A stretch of 64,000 nucleotides of DNA from an uncultured Microbacteriaceae bacterium (lineage in GTDB: Bacteria > Actinomycetota > Actinomycetes > Actinomycetales > Microbacteriaceae), in assembly GCA_903859205.1 (NCBI GenBank), contig CAIOLM010000018.1:121373-185372 (forward strand). Direction: 5' to 3'. Below are positions 23,288 through 31,489 of the stretch, piece by piece. The notes under the pieces were generated by a model that saw only the letters and a program-made list of their open reading frames with translations, made no database searches and was not told where the DNA came from. The position numbers and the translations under genes are program-made. The number at the start of each line of letters is the position of its first letter. Position 1 is the stretch's first letter.

Positions 23288-26158
23288 GTGACGGAAACGG
23301 TCGAATCGAGCCAGCCTCTGACCGCGAATTTTGCTCAGGACCTGACCTCGAGCATCCGTGGAGAGGTTGACTCGTCGACCCGTAGGCGCGCTGAGTACTC
23401 AACCGATGCCTCCAACTATCGAGTCGTTCCAGAGGTTGTCGTCTTTCCGGTAGATGTCGACGACGTAGTCTCTGTTCTCGAGCAGGCCAGGGCACATCAT
23501 GTGCCAATCACCCCGCGTGGCGGTGGCACGTCTGTCGCCGGAAACGCAGTCGGCCCCGGTGTCCTTATCGACCTCTCGCGTCATGTGAATCGCATTCTCG
23601 AGATTGACCCACACTCCAAGACGGCTCGAATCGAGCCCGGTGTGGTGATGTCTGATCTGCAGAAGGCGGCTGCCGCGCACTCGCTTCGCTTTGGCCCCGA
23701 CCCGTCAACGCAGGACCGCGCCACCCTCGGCGGCATGATTGGCAATAATGCCTGTGGCCCACACGCGGTTGCCTTCGGGCGCACCGCGGATAATGTCGTC
23801 GACCTCGACGTTGTTGACGGCTACGGGCGTCGATTCACCGCAGGTCGCGGTGATGCAACTTTTGCCGCGGTCCCTGGGCTGGTCGACCTCGTGCGCAGCA
23901 ATCTCGCAATCATTCGCACCGAATTCGGACGTTTCAGCCGTCAGGTTTCGGGCTACTCGCTCGAGCACCTCCTGCCCGAAAACGGCTCTGACCTTGCCAA
24001 GGCGCTGGTTGGCACCGAGGGCACGCTGGTGACTGTTGTTGGCGCAACGGTAAACCTGGTCCCCATCCCCTCAAAGCCCACGCTCGTCGTGCTCGGCTAC
24101 CCTGATATGCCTTCTGCCGCCGATGATGTGCCGGCTTTCTTGAATCTCAAGCCGCTCGCTGTCGAGGGAATGGATGCCCGACTGCTGGATGTCGTTCGAC
24201 GCGCCAAGGGCGCATCCGCTGTGCCGGATCTTCCCCCGGGTGCCGGCTGGCTGATGGTTGAGGTCGGTGGTGAAACCGCCGATGCCGCTATGGAAAAAGC
24301 CAAAGCAATCGTTGCGGCGGCCGGCACAAACGACTTCATGATTTTGCCCGCGGGGCCCGAGGCTACGAGCATGTGGCAGATTCGAGCAGACGGCGCAGGC
24401 CTCGCCGGCCGCACTCCCTCCGGCGATCAGGCGTGGCCGGGCTGGGAAGACTCTGCCGTTCCCCCGGAGGCTCTCGGCTCCTACTTGCGTGACCTCGATG
24501 CGCTCATGCAGAAGTTTGGCGTCGACGGGTTGCCCTACGGGCACTTTGGTGACGGATGTGTGCACCTGCGCATTGATATTCCGATTGCTACTCGCCCTGA
24601 GTCGCTGCGAGAGTTCATGACCGAGGCAGCCGAACTTGTGGCACGCTACGGTGGATCCCTCTCCGGGGAACACGGCGACGGTCGAGCCCGGTCAGAGCTG
24701 CTCCCGTTCATGTACAGCCCCGAAGCAATCTCGCTCATGGCCCAGTTCAAGGCCCTTTTCGACCCACAAGATTTACTCAACCCGGGTGTCGTTGTGCGCC
24801 CTGATGCCCTGGATGCGCACCTGCGACGCCCTGCGGCCAAGCCGGTGTTGGCATCCAAGACCGGGTTCTCGTTTGGTCATGACCACGGCGACTTCACCGA
24901 GGCTGTTCACCGCTGCGTCGGCGTCGGCAAGTGTCGCGCAGACAGCAGTTCGGTGGGTGGTTTCATGTGTCCGTCGTATCAGGCCACCAAAGACGAAAAA
25001 GATGTCACTCGCGGTCGCTCTCGCGTTTTGCAAGAGGCCATCAACGGCACTCTCGTTGGCGGGCTGCGATCGCCCGAGGTTGCCGCGTCGCTCGACCTGT
25101 GTCTGTCATGCAAGGCATGCTCGAGCGACTGTCCTGCCGGCGTTGACATGGCTCAGTTCAAGTCCGAGGTTTTGCACCGAAAGTATCGCGGGCGCATTCG
25201 ACCCATCGATCATTATGTGTTGGGCTGGCTGCCACGTTGGGCTCGCCTTGTCGGAGCGATGCCTCGATTCGTCAACTCGGTGTTGAGTGTTCCGTTTATC
25301 GCCAAGGCGGCGCTGTTCCTCGGGGGCATGGATAAAAACCGTAAGCTTCCGCAGTTCGCCGAGCAGCCGTTCCGAAAGTGGCGCAAGAGCCCGGAGGGCA
25401 AGGCCGCATCTAGCCAGCTCGCATTGGATGCCCGTCCCACCGTTGTGCTCTGGACTGACTCGTTCAGTGATGCCATGTCGCCGTCGGTACCGCAGGCAGC
25501 GCTCAAGGTGCTGCACTCAGCCGGCTTCAACGTGATCGTGCCCGAGCAAGAAGCTTGCTGTGGTTTGACCTGGATTAGCACGGGTCAGCTCGATGGCGCT
25601 CGACGTCGTCTCGAGCAACTCTTGGGCGTGCTGGGTCCGTACGCTGTCAATGGCATCCCCATTTTGGGCCTTGAGCCTTCGTGCACGGCAGTCCTTCGCT
25701 CCGATCTGCTCGACCTGTTCCCGACTGATTCGCGGGCCAAAGCTGTGGCTAATGCCACGCGCACTCTCGCTGAACTTCTCACCGAACACACGGCGAGCGA
25801 GGGCGTTGACTGGGTTGTGCCCGATCTTTCAGACGTGACTGCAGTCGTTCAACCGCACTGCCACCAACACTCGGTGATGGGCTTTGGTCCTGACGAGAAA
25901 CTTCTCACGAGCGCCGGTGCACAGATCGAAACGTTGGCCGGATGCTGTGGTCTCGCCGGTAACTTTGGCATGCAGCGCGGGCACTATGAGATCTCAGTTG
26001 CGGTCGCAGAAAACGCCCTTCTACCGGCACTGCGAAAAGCCAGCGTCGATACCGTATTTTTGGCGGACGGTTTCTCATGCCGTACCCAGGCCGATCAGCT
26101 TGCCGAGGTCAAGGGAGTTTCTCTCGCCGAACTTATCGCTGCTCGGCTGAATGAGTAA
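23288..26158 (+). CDS. FAD/4Fe-4S D-2-hydroxyacid dehydrogenase (GlcD-GlpC-like fusion)
   Basis: A 956-residue fusion. Residues 1-~520 are a GlcD/D-lactate dehydrogenase FAD domain (TPRGGGTSVAGNAVG, NNACGPHAVAFGRT, YGHFGDGCVHLRID, GEHGDGRARSELL). Next is a two-cluster ferredoxin region with the complete CLSCKACSSDCP and a less regular first set (CVGVGKC, FMCP). The C-terminal third carries CCG-type repeats (ACCGLTW, QPHCHQHSVMG, GCCGLAGNFG). This layout oxidises D-2-hydroxy acids and passes electrons to quinones. Start GTG 23288. It is the last gene of the transketolase operon. Confidence 0.85.
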   Translation: MTETVESSQPLTANFAQDLTSSIRGEVDSSTRRRAEYSTDASNYRVVPEVVVFPVDVDDVVSVLEQARAHHVPITPRGGGTSVAGNAVGPGVLIDLSRHVNRILEIDPHSKTARIEPGVVMSDLQKAAAAHSLRFGPDPSTQDRATLGGMIGNNACGPHAVAFGRTADNVVDLDVVDGYGRRFTAGRGDATFAAVPGLVDLVRSNLAIIRTEFGRFSRQVSGYSLEHLLPENGSDLAKALVGTEGTLVTVVGATVNLVPIPSKPTLVVLGYPDMPSAADDVPAFLNLKPLAVEGMDARLLDVVRRAKGASAVPDLPPGAGWLMVEVGGETADAAMEKAKAIVAAAGTNDFMILPAGPEATSMWQIRADGAGLAGRTPSGDQAWPGWEDSAVPPEALGSYLRDLDALMQKFGVDGLPYGHFGDGCVHLRIDIPIATRPESLREFMTEAAELVARYGGSLSGEHGDGRARSELLPFMYSPEAISLMAQFKALFDPQDLLNPGVVVRPDALDAHLRRPAAKPVLASKTGFSFGHDHGDFTEAVHRCVGVGKCRADSSSVGGFMCPSYQATKDEKDVTRGRSRVLQEAINGTLVGGLRSPEVAASLDLCLSCKACSSDCPAGVDMAQFKSEVLHRKYRGRIRPIDHYVLGWLPRWARLVGAMPRFVNSVLSVPFIAKAALFLGGMDKNRKLPQFAEQPFRKWRKSPEGKAASSQLALDARPTVVLWTDSFSDAMSPSVPQAALKVLHSAGFNVIVPEQEACCGLTWISTGQLDGARRRLEQLLGVLGPYAVNGIPILGLEPSCTAVLRSDLLDLFPTDSRAKAVANATRTLAELLTEHTASEGVDWVVPDLSDVTAVVQPHCHQHSVMGFGPDEKLLTSAGAQIETLAGCCGLAGNFGMQRGHYEISVAVAENALLPALRKASVDTVFLADGFSCRTQADQLAEVKGVSLAELIAARLNE

Positions 26159-26178
26159 AAGGTAGCGAAGCCGTCGCT

Positions 26179-26904
26179 TTAGCGCTGATCGTGCGCGGCG
26201 ATGCGCGGGTCATCGTTCATCGAGTCAAGGTGTTCGCGCATTGCGGCCTCAGCGGCGTTACCGTCACCCGAGGCAACGGCCTCAATGATCTTGGTGTGCG
26301 AGTCGATGACCTCAAGAGCGATGTTCGCCGAGGTGTTCGGTTCAAATTTCATGGCCTGAACTGACCGAAGGGCACGAACCGATGTGCGCAACGCACGGTT
26401 CTTGGATGCATCGGCAACGAGCAAGTGGAAGTCGAGTGAGCACTCGGTGAAGGCGTGCGGGTCGTGCACGTGCCCCTTGGCCTCTTCAACAGCCTCACGC
26501 ATGAGCTGAACCTGTTCGGGGGTAGAGCGCTCAGCTGCCAGGCGCGCCGTGAGGGGTTCAACCGTTTGCATAGCCTCAACGACCTCGCTCCACGAAACGC
26601 CAAGAAGGTGAAGCTGAACTGACAGGGCATCAGCAAAACGGTCGGGATCGGCATCTGCGACGCGAAGGCCTCCGCCGGCGCCCACCTTGACGACGACGAC
26701 ACCCTGTACCTCGAGGGAGCGGATTGCGTCACGAATGGTGATGCGGCTGACGCCAAAGCGCTCGATCAGGTCGGCCTCGGTGCCCACCCAGTCGCCAGAT
26801 TTCATGCCCTTGAAGAAGGCCTCTTTAATTTGGGCGACGACATCTTCTGATGCGCGAGTCGTGCGCACTTGCTTCCATTGACTGTTGTCTGTCTTATCAG
26901 CCAT
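26179..26904 (-). CDS. GntR-family regulator (FadR/FCD type)
   Basis: The 241-residue protein has a winged helix (RFGVSRITIRDAIRSLE, residues ~50-66) and an FCD ligand domain with metal-type residues (DFHLLVAD, SHTKIIEA). It converges on the FAD/Fe-S gene and diverges from an SDR gene. Its upstream region carries three inverted-repeat or shared motifs, one of which recurs at 16.2 kb, so it probably controls the 16-26 kb cluster in response to an organic acid. Operator and ligand are inferred. Confidence 0.88.
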   Translation of the reverse strand: MADKTDNSQWKQVRTTRASEDVVAQIKEAFFKGMKSGDWVGTEADLIERFGVSRITIRDAIRSLEVQGVVVVKVGAGGGLRVADADPDRFADALSVQLHLLGVSWSEVVEAMQTVEPLTARLAAERSTPEQVQLMREAVEEAKGHVHDPHAFTECSLDFHLLVADASKNRALRTSVRALRSVQAMKFEPNTSANIALEVIDSHTKIIEAVASGDGNAAEAAMREHLDSMNDDPRIAAHDQR

Positions 26905-26926
26905 TGTCCGGACCCTTCAGTCGGAT

Positions 26927-26959
26927 AGTGAAGTTTCACTCCGTGGACTTAGAGTCCAC
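26927..26959. promoter_or_regulatory. Two tandem palindromes upstream of gntR
   Basis: AGTGAAGTTTCACT (26927-26940, 6+2+6) is followed by GTGGACTTAGAGTCCAC (26943-26959, perfect 7+3+7), within 60 bp of the gntR start. These are likely autoregulatory sites. Confidence 0.5.
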
Positions 26960-26995
26960 ATCGGTTCAACTCTAGGGGTACTCTCGCTGCCCGCT

Positions 26996-27011
26996 ATTGT
27001 CGTATCGTATA
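26996..27011. promoter_or_regulatory. Putative GntR-type operator, copy 2
   Basis: ATTGTCGTATCGTATA shares the pattern ATTGTCRTAYSRTATA with the site at 16170-16185. It is flanked by CTATTG/CAATAG, an inverted repeat. It lies 80 bp before the SDR start. Confidence 0.45.
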
Positions 27012-27092
27012 AGCAATAGGTTTCGTGCGATAGGGATTTTGTCCCTGTTTTTTGAAGCGCTCCCATCAACGTTGATGAAAAAGGATGACAAA

Positions 27093-27878
27093 ATGTCACA
27101 CAATCTCTCCGGTCAGGTCGCTTTTGTCACGGGTGCCGGTCGTGGCATTGGGCGGAGCATCGCCACCCAGCTAGCTAAGGCAGGCGCATCCGTTGGCCTC
27201 ATGGCTCGTCGCCGTGAAGACCTCGATGCTGTTGCCTCTGAGATTGAATCTTTTGGCGGCAAGGTTCTGATTGTTCCCGGGAGCGTAACCAACCAGGATG
27301 ACGTCGTGGCCGCTATCGGCGCCGTGATAGCGGCTTTCGGGCCCATTACATTCCTTGTCAACAATGCTGGTCAAAGCAAGCCCTACGGCAAGATTGGCAC
27401 CGCCGATCCGCTGGCCTGGTGGTCGACTCAAGAGGTTCACGTGCTCGGACCGATGCTTACGATGTCTGCGGTCATCCCCTCGATGATTGCCAACGGTGGC
27501 GGTCGGATCATGAACGTCGCCTCGATGGCTGCCAAGTTCATCGGGGTTGAGTCGTCGGCGTACACCGTCTCGAAGGCGACCGTTGTTCGTTTGGGTGAGC
27601 ACGTTCACGCCGAGCACAAAGACGCCGGAATCAAGATTTTCTCAATTCACCCCGGCTCGATTGTTACCGACATGGTTAAGACCTCGATGGCTGATCCCAC
27701 GGCTCCTCGTCGCTTTGATCACCTTGACCCGAATGCTGCCGAAGCCGAACTGCTGCGAGTTGGTGCGCAGGCCGTTGAGCTGGCATCGGGCGAATTCGAT
27801 GACCTCGCGGGCGAGTTCATCGACCTTGAAAAGCCCTTGAGCCAGTCACTGAGCGAAGCAAAAGCCGCCAAGGCCTAG
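27093..27878 (+). CDS. Short-chain dehydrogenase/reductase
   Basis: A classical SDR of 261 residues: TGAGRGIGRSIA at the coenzyme site, NNAG, and the catalytic Ser with SSAYTVSKATV (Tyr-x3-Lys). ATG 27093 has AAAGGATG upstream; the open frame begins at 26997. It is divergent from the GntR gene and presumably under its control. It would oxidise a secondary alcohol or reduce a ketone. Substrate unknown. Confidence 0.85.
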   Translation: MSHNLSGQVAFVTGAGRGIGRSIATQLAKAGASVGLMARRREDLDAVASEIESFGGKVLIVPGSVTNQDDVVAAIGAVIAAFGPITFLVNNAGQSKPYGKIGTADPLAWWSTQEVHVLGPMLTMSAVIPSMIANGGGRIMNVASMAAKFIGVESSAYTVSKATVVRLGEHVHAEHKDAGIKIFSIHPGSIVTDMVKTSMADPTAPRRFDHLDPNAAEAELLRVGAQAVELASGEFDDLAGEFIDLEKPLSQSLSEAKAAKA

Positions 27879-27929
27879 CAATGTTGTGATTGCATCGGCC
27901 TCGGCGGCTACGGGCGTTGCTCGATCGCG

Positions 27930-28346
27930 CTAAGGGTTGATTGAACCGACTTCCCACATCGGAGTCACTGCGGCTTCGATGATGAGCCACTTACCGTTTC
28001 GACGCTCGAGCTGGTATTCGGGACGAAGACCGCGCGAGTTGTGCGGCTCCTGACCGCGCTGGAAACCCTGTACAAGCAGGTTCGCAAAAACAGCAGCTCG
28101 GTCTCCGTTGACGGTGATGAGCAAATCGGTAAAGAAGTGCTGGAATTGCACCGGTCGATCGGGGTTTGGCCCGATGCGTCCGAGCACGGCCTCTCGACCA
28201 CTCAGCGGAGCTACCGGACTGCGCAGCGAGACATCTTCGGCGTAAATGTCTTCGGCGGATCCGCCGTGGCCGTCCATAAACGCCGTATTTCGCGCCATGA
28301 GGTCGCGAATATTTTCGCGATCGATGAGGTCTTGGATGTCGGTCAT
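27930..28346 (-). CDS. SnoaL-like (NTF2-fold) protein
   Basis: The 138-residue protein resembles the NTF2/SnoaL-like and ring-hydroxylating dioxygenase beta-like fold (DLIDRENIRDLMARNTAF, LSGREAVLGRI, RRNGKWLIIEAAV). A strong AAGGAGGAG precedes ATG 28346. It is divergent from the LigB-type dioxygenase. In such clusters these proteins act as isomerases, dehydratases or accessory subunits; no catalytic function can be assigned here. Confidence 0.65.
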   Translation of the reverse strand: MTDIQDLIDRENIRDLMARNTAFMDGHGGSAEDIYAEDVSLRSPVAPLSGREAVLGRIGPNPDRPVQFQHFFTDLLITVNGDRAAVFANLLVQGFQRGQEPHNSRGLRPEYQLERRNGKWLIIEAAVTPMWEVGSINP

Positions 28347-28371
28347 TACTCCTCCTTGAGTCGATAAGTCC

Positions 28372-28442
28372 ATTAGTCGAGCGCCGTCAACGAGCTCGAG
28401 AATCGATTAGTCATATATTTCTTTCATTTCATCATATATTTT
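28372..28442. promoter_or_regulatory. Direct repeats in the SnoaL-like/LigB divergent promoter
   Basis: CATATATTT occurs at 28412-28420 and 28433-28441, 21 bp apart (two helical turns); ATTAGTC occurs at 28372 and 28406. This AT-rich 139-bp region serves two divergent genes and looks like a regulator binding area. Confidence 0.4.
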
Positions 28443-28485
28443 GCTAGTCTGACAAACCAGAAGACTTTTGAAAGGTGGGCCCATC

Positions 28486-29496
28486 ATGGCAAGCATCGAA
28501 CTCGGAATTGCATCCTCGCACGCTCCCCAGCTTGCGACACCGCCCGAGGAGTGGGGCCAGCGAGCAGTCGCCGACCGAAAGAATCAAGCCCTCATTTACA
28601 AGGGCAAGCAGTACAACTTTGACGAGCTCAACGAGCTTCGCGGTGCTGCTTTTGGAGATGAGATTGCCCCAGACGTATGGGCTGAGCGCTATGCGCGTGC
28701 TCGTGCCGGCATCGAAAAGCTCGGCAAGATTGTTCGCGATGCCAACATCGACGTACTGGTTATTGTCAGCAGTGACCACAAAGAGACCTTTGACGACCAG
28801 GTCCTCTCGCCGTTCGTTATCTATTGGGGCGATGAAGTCGCTCACGTTCCCTTCACCGAAGAGGCCATCGCCAAGTTTGCTCCTGGCCTGGCCATCGCCG
28901 AGGTTAAAAACGTTCCCGAGGTTGCGACCACTCGCAAGACAGACGGCGAGCTGGCTCAGCACCTGATCGAGGGTATTCAGAACGAAGGCTTCGATCCCTC
29001 AGCTTCAAAGAACCTCCCGGCCGGTCGCTACGGCGACTTTGGTATCCCGCACGGCTGGGGCTACATCATCCAGCAGGTCCTCGGTGGCGAGGACATCCCG
29101 CCGATCGTTCCGATTTTCGTCAACACGTTCTGGCACCCGAACCCCCCGACCGCAAAGCGCAGCTACGACTTCGGTGTGGCTCTGGGCAAGGCCCTGCAGA
29201 GTTACCCGAAAGACATCCGTGTTGGCCTCGTTGCCTCGGGCGGCCTGTCTCACTTCGTCATCGACGAGGAGATGGACCTCGAGTTCCTTCAGGCACTCAA
29301 AGACAAGGATGCCGCCACCATCACCAAGTACAGCAACGACGTACTTCGTTCGGGCACCTCAGAGCTGCGCAACTGGATGGTCGTTGCCGGAGCACTCGCC
29401 GGAAGCAAGCTTCAGGCAGAGGTCATTGACTACATTCCGGCCTACCGCTCCGAAGCAGGAACCGGTGCCGGACTCGGCTTCGTCGCCTGGCAATAA
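28486..29496 (+). CDS. LigB-type class III extradiol ring-cleavage dioxygenase
   Basis: A 336-residue protein of the LigB superfamily. Probable Fe(II) and catalytic His residues are in IASSHAPQL near the N-terminus, VSSDHKETF (~95), GIPHGWGY (~185) and GGLSHFVID (~250). Members cleave protocatechuate, gallate, homoprotocatechuate or 2,3-dihydroxyphenylpropionate next to the diol. The start is ATG 28486 with GAAAGGTGGG upstream. It leads a plus-strand operon with two flavin monooxygenases, an alcohol and an aldehyde dehydrogenase. The diol substrate is not determined; a gallate/protocatechuate-type or a monohydric variant is possible. Confidence 0.82.
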   Translation: MASIELGIASSHAPQLATPPEEWGQRAVADRKNQALIYKGKQYNFDELNELRGAAFGDEIAPDVWAERYARARAGIEKLGKIVRDANIDVLVIVSSDHKETFDDQVLSPFVIYWGDEVAHVPFTEEAIAKFAPGLAIAEVKNVPEVATTRKTDGELAQHLIEGIQNEGFDPSASKNLPAGRYGDFGIPHGWGYIIQQVLGGEDIPPIVPIFVNTFWHPNPPTAKRSYDFGVALGKALQSYPKDIRVGLVASGGLSHFVIDEEMDLEFLQALKDKDAATITKYSNDVLRSGTSELRNWMVVAGALAGSKLQAEVIDYIPAYRSEAGTGAGLGFVAWQ

Positions 29497-29567
29497 TTTC
29501 ACGACTGCGTGCTGGCTCGAGAGCTAGTGCCCGCATAAAGCCAACGTCAGCCTCAAAGGAGAATGCT

Positions 29568-31457
29568 GTGCCAGAAATCCCCGTATCGCGTCCGGCCCTT
29601 GTGGCCCCCCTGGCAGAAGATGAGTGGCCCGAAGAGGTTCCTGTTCTGATCGTCGGTGGCGGCCCCGTTGGTATGTCGAGCGCGATTTTGCTGGGGCAGC
29701 GCGGCATTGAGTCGATGCTGCTTGAGCGTCGTGATTTCGACACTCGTTTTCCGCGTGCGCACCTACTCAACGTGCGCACCATGGAGATCTTCCACGAGAT
29801 GGGCGTGGCTGACGACATCTACGCAATGGAGCCAATCGACAAAGACTGGCACAAGGTTGTCTGGTACACCACGATTGCTGGCCCGACCCCGCAGCACGGT
29901 CTCAAGATTGGTGAGGTGCCCGCGTGGGGTGGAGGCAAAGATGCCGAAATCTACGCCACGGCAAGCCCGCGACTCTTTGCCAACCTTCCGCAGATTCGCC
30001 TTGACCGCCAAATTCACAAGCACGCCATGGCCGCATTGCCTGGTCGCGTTCGTGCAAACCAAGAGGTTATTGACATCGTAAATTTGCCCGAGGGTGGCGT
30101 TGTTGCAACAGTGCTCGACCGCGCGACAAACGTCGAACGCAAGGTCAAGGCCAAGTATCTGATTGCCGCCGACGGTGGTCGAGTCAGCGCCGACCTGCTG
30201 GGAATTGACCGCGAAGGCCCTAAAGCCATTCACAGCATCCTGAGTCTGTACGTTTCGACCGAACTGCCGATGTGGAAAGAGTCATCGGCGCTGCTGTGCC
30301 ACATGATTCAGCCCTGGTCGGGCGGGCGCACATCCGGAGTTCTTCAGGCCCTCGGCCCCGGACACTACGGAAATAAGTCGCCTGAGTGGTTGGTTGCCGG
30401 CTCGCTTCGCCCCGGCGAAGAGCCCACGGATGACCCGGATGTTCTCATCGCGCGTGCACGCACACTGCTTGGCGTTCCCGATGATCACCCCATGACCTTG
30501 AACGCAGTGAGCCTGTGGCAGTACGAAGGCGTTGTGGCCGATAAGTACCGCGTCGGCTCGTCGTTTGTCGCCGGTGACGCAGCACACCGCCACCCTCCCA
30601 CTGGCGGCCTCGGCCTCAACGGTGGTGTGCAGGATGCTCACAACCTTGCCTGGAAGATTGCTGCCGTACTCAACGGCCAGGCCCCAGACGGCTTGCTCGA
30701 CAGCTACGGACTCGAGCGTCGACCGGTCGCTGCCTACTTCACCGCACACTCGCTTGAAAACGCCAATCGACACACTCCGATTGGCCGGGCGCTCGGCCTC
30801 CAGGATGGCATGGCTGAGGCCGACGGCTGGAAAGAACTTGAGATCTTCACGAGCGACACCCCCGAGGGTGAGGCACGTCGAGCAGCGGTCGCAGCCGCAG
30901 TGAAAGACAACGAAGCCGATTACAGCCAGATCAACGTCGAGGCCGGCTTCCAATACGCCGCTGGCGCTTTCATTGCCGACGGTCCGACTGTTCGTCCCGA
31001 GCCGGTATCGCCCACTGACTTTGTGCCCACGACGCTTCCCGGCGCCCACGTGCCTCACGTCTGGCTCAAGCATTCGGCCGGGGGCACAGTCAGCGCTCCG
31101 GTTTCGACCATCGACGTACACGCACGCGATGCGTTCACTCTCTTTGTCGACCCGTCGGCTGCGGCCGCGTGGCAAGAAGCAGGTGCAGCCCAGGCCTGGC
31201 CGGTCAAGGTTGTTGTGGTTGCAGATGAAGACACTGACTGGTCTGCAGTCAGCAGTGTCGGTCGTGGTGGAGCAATTTTGGTTCGTCCCGACAGCAAGGT
31301 CGCCTGGCGCGTAGCTTCGGCTCCTTCCGATGCCACGGCAGCTCTGACCGACGCCTTCAACCAGATTTTGAGCGGCGGCTTCGAGCTCCCTGAGGACCCG
31401 ACTCAACCGTTCCTCGAGCGCATCCGCGTTTCAGCAAAAACCTTGGTGCGTCGCTAG
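29568..31457 (+). CDS. Phenol-type FAD monooxygenase (PheA/TfdB/MhpA family)
   Basis: At 629 residues it matches the long class A flavin hydroxylases with a C-terminal thioredoxin-like domain. It shows GGGPVGMSSAILLGQRG (FAD), LIAADGGRV (DG motif) and GDAAHRHPPTGGLGLNGG (second FAD motif). GTG start at 29568 with AAAGGAGA upstream. It would ortho-hydroxylate a phenol to a catechol, supplying the extradiol dioxygenase encoded just before it. Chlorophenol hydroxylase and 3-hydroxyphenylpropionate hydroxylase relatives cannot be separated here. Confidence 0.85.
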   Translation: MPEIPVSRPALVAPLAEDEWPEEVPVLIVGGGPVGMSSAILLGQRGIESMLLERRDFDTRFPRAHLLNVRTMEIFHEMGVADDIYAMEPIDKDWHKVVWYTTIAGPTPQHGLKIGEVPAWGGGKDAEIYATASPRLFANLPQIRLDRQIHKHAMAALPGRVRANQEVIDIVNLPEGGVVATVLDRATNVERKVKAKYLIAADGGRVSADLLGIDREGPKAIHSILSLYVSTELPMWKESSALLCHMIQPWSGGRTSGVLQALGPGHYGNKSPEWLVAGSLRPGEEPTDDPDVLIARARTLLGVPDDHPMTLNAVSLWQYEGVVADKYRVGSSFVAGDAAHRHPPTGGLGLNGGVQDAHNLAWKIAAVLNGQAPDGLLDSYGLERRPVAAYFTAHSLENANRHTPIGRALGLQDGMAEADGWKELEIFTSDTPEGEARRAAVAAAVKDNEADYSQINVEAGFQYAAGAFIADGPTVRPEPVSPTDFVPTTLPGAHVPHVWLKHSAGGTVSAPVSTIDVHARDAFTLFVDPSAAAAWQEAGAAQAWPVKVVVVADEDTDWSAVSSVGRGGAILVRPDSKVAWRVASAPSDATAALTDAFNQILSGGFELPEDPTQPFLERIRVSAKTLVRR

Positions 31458-31489
31458 CGCGACAAACTCAAGCCTCGAAAGGCTCATCC

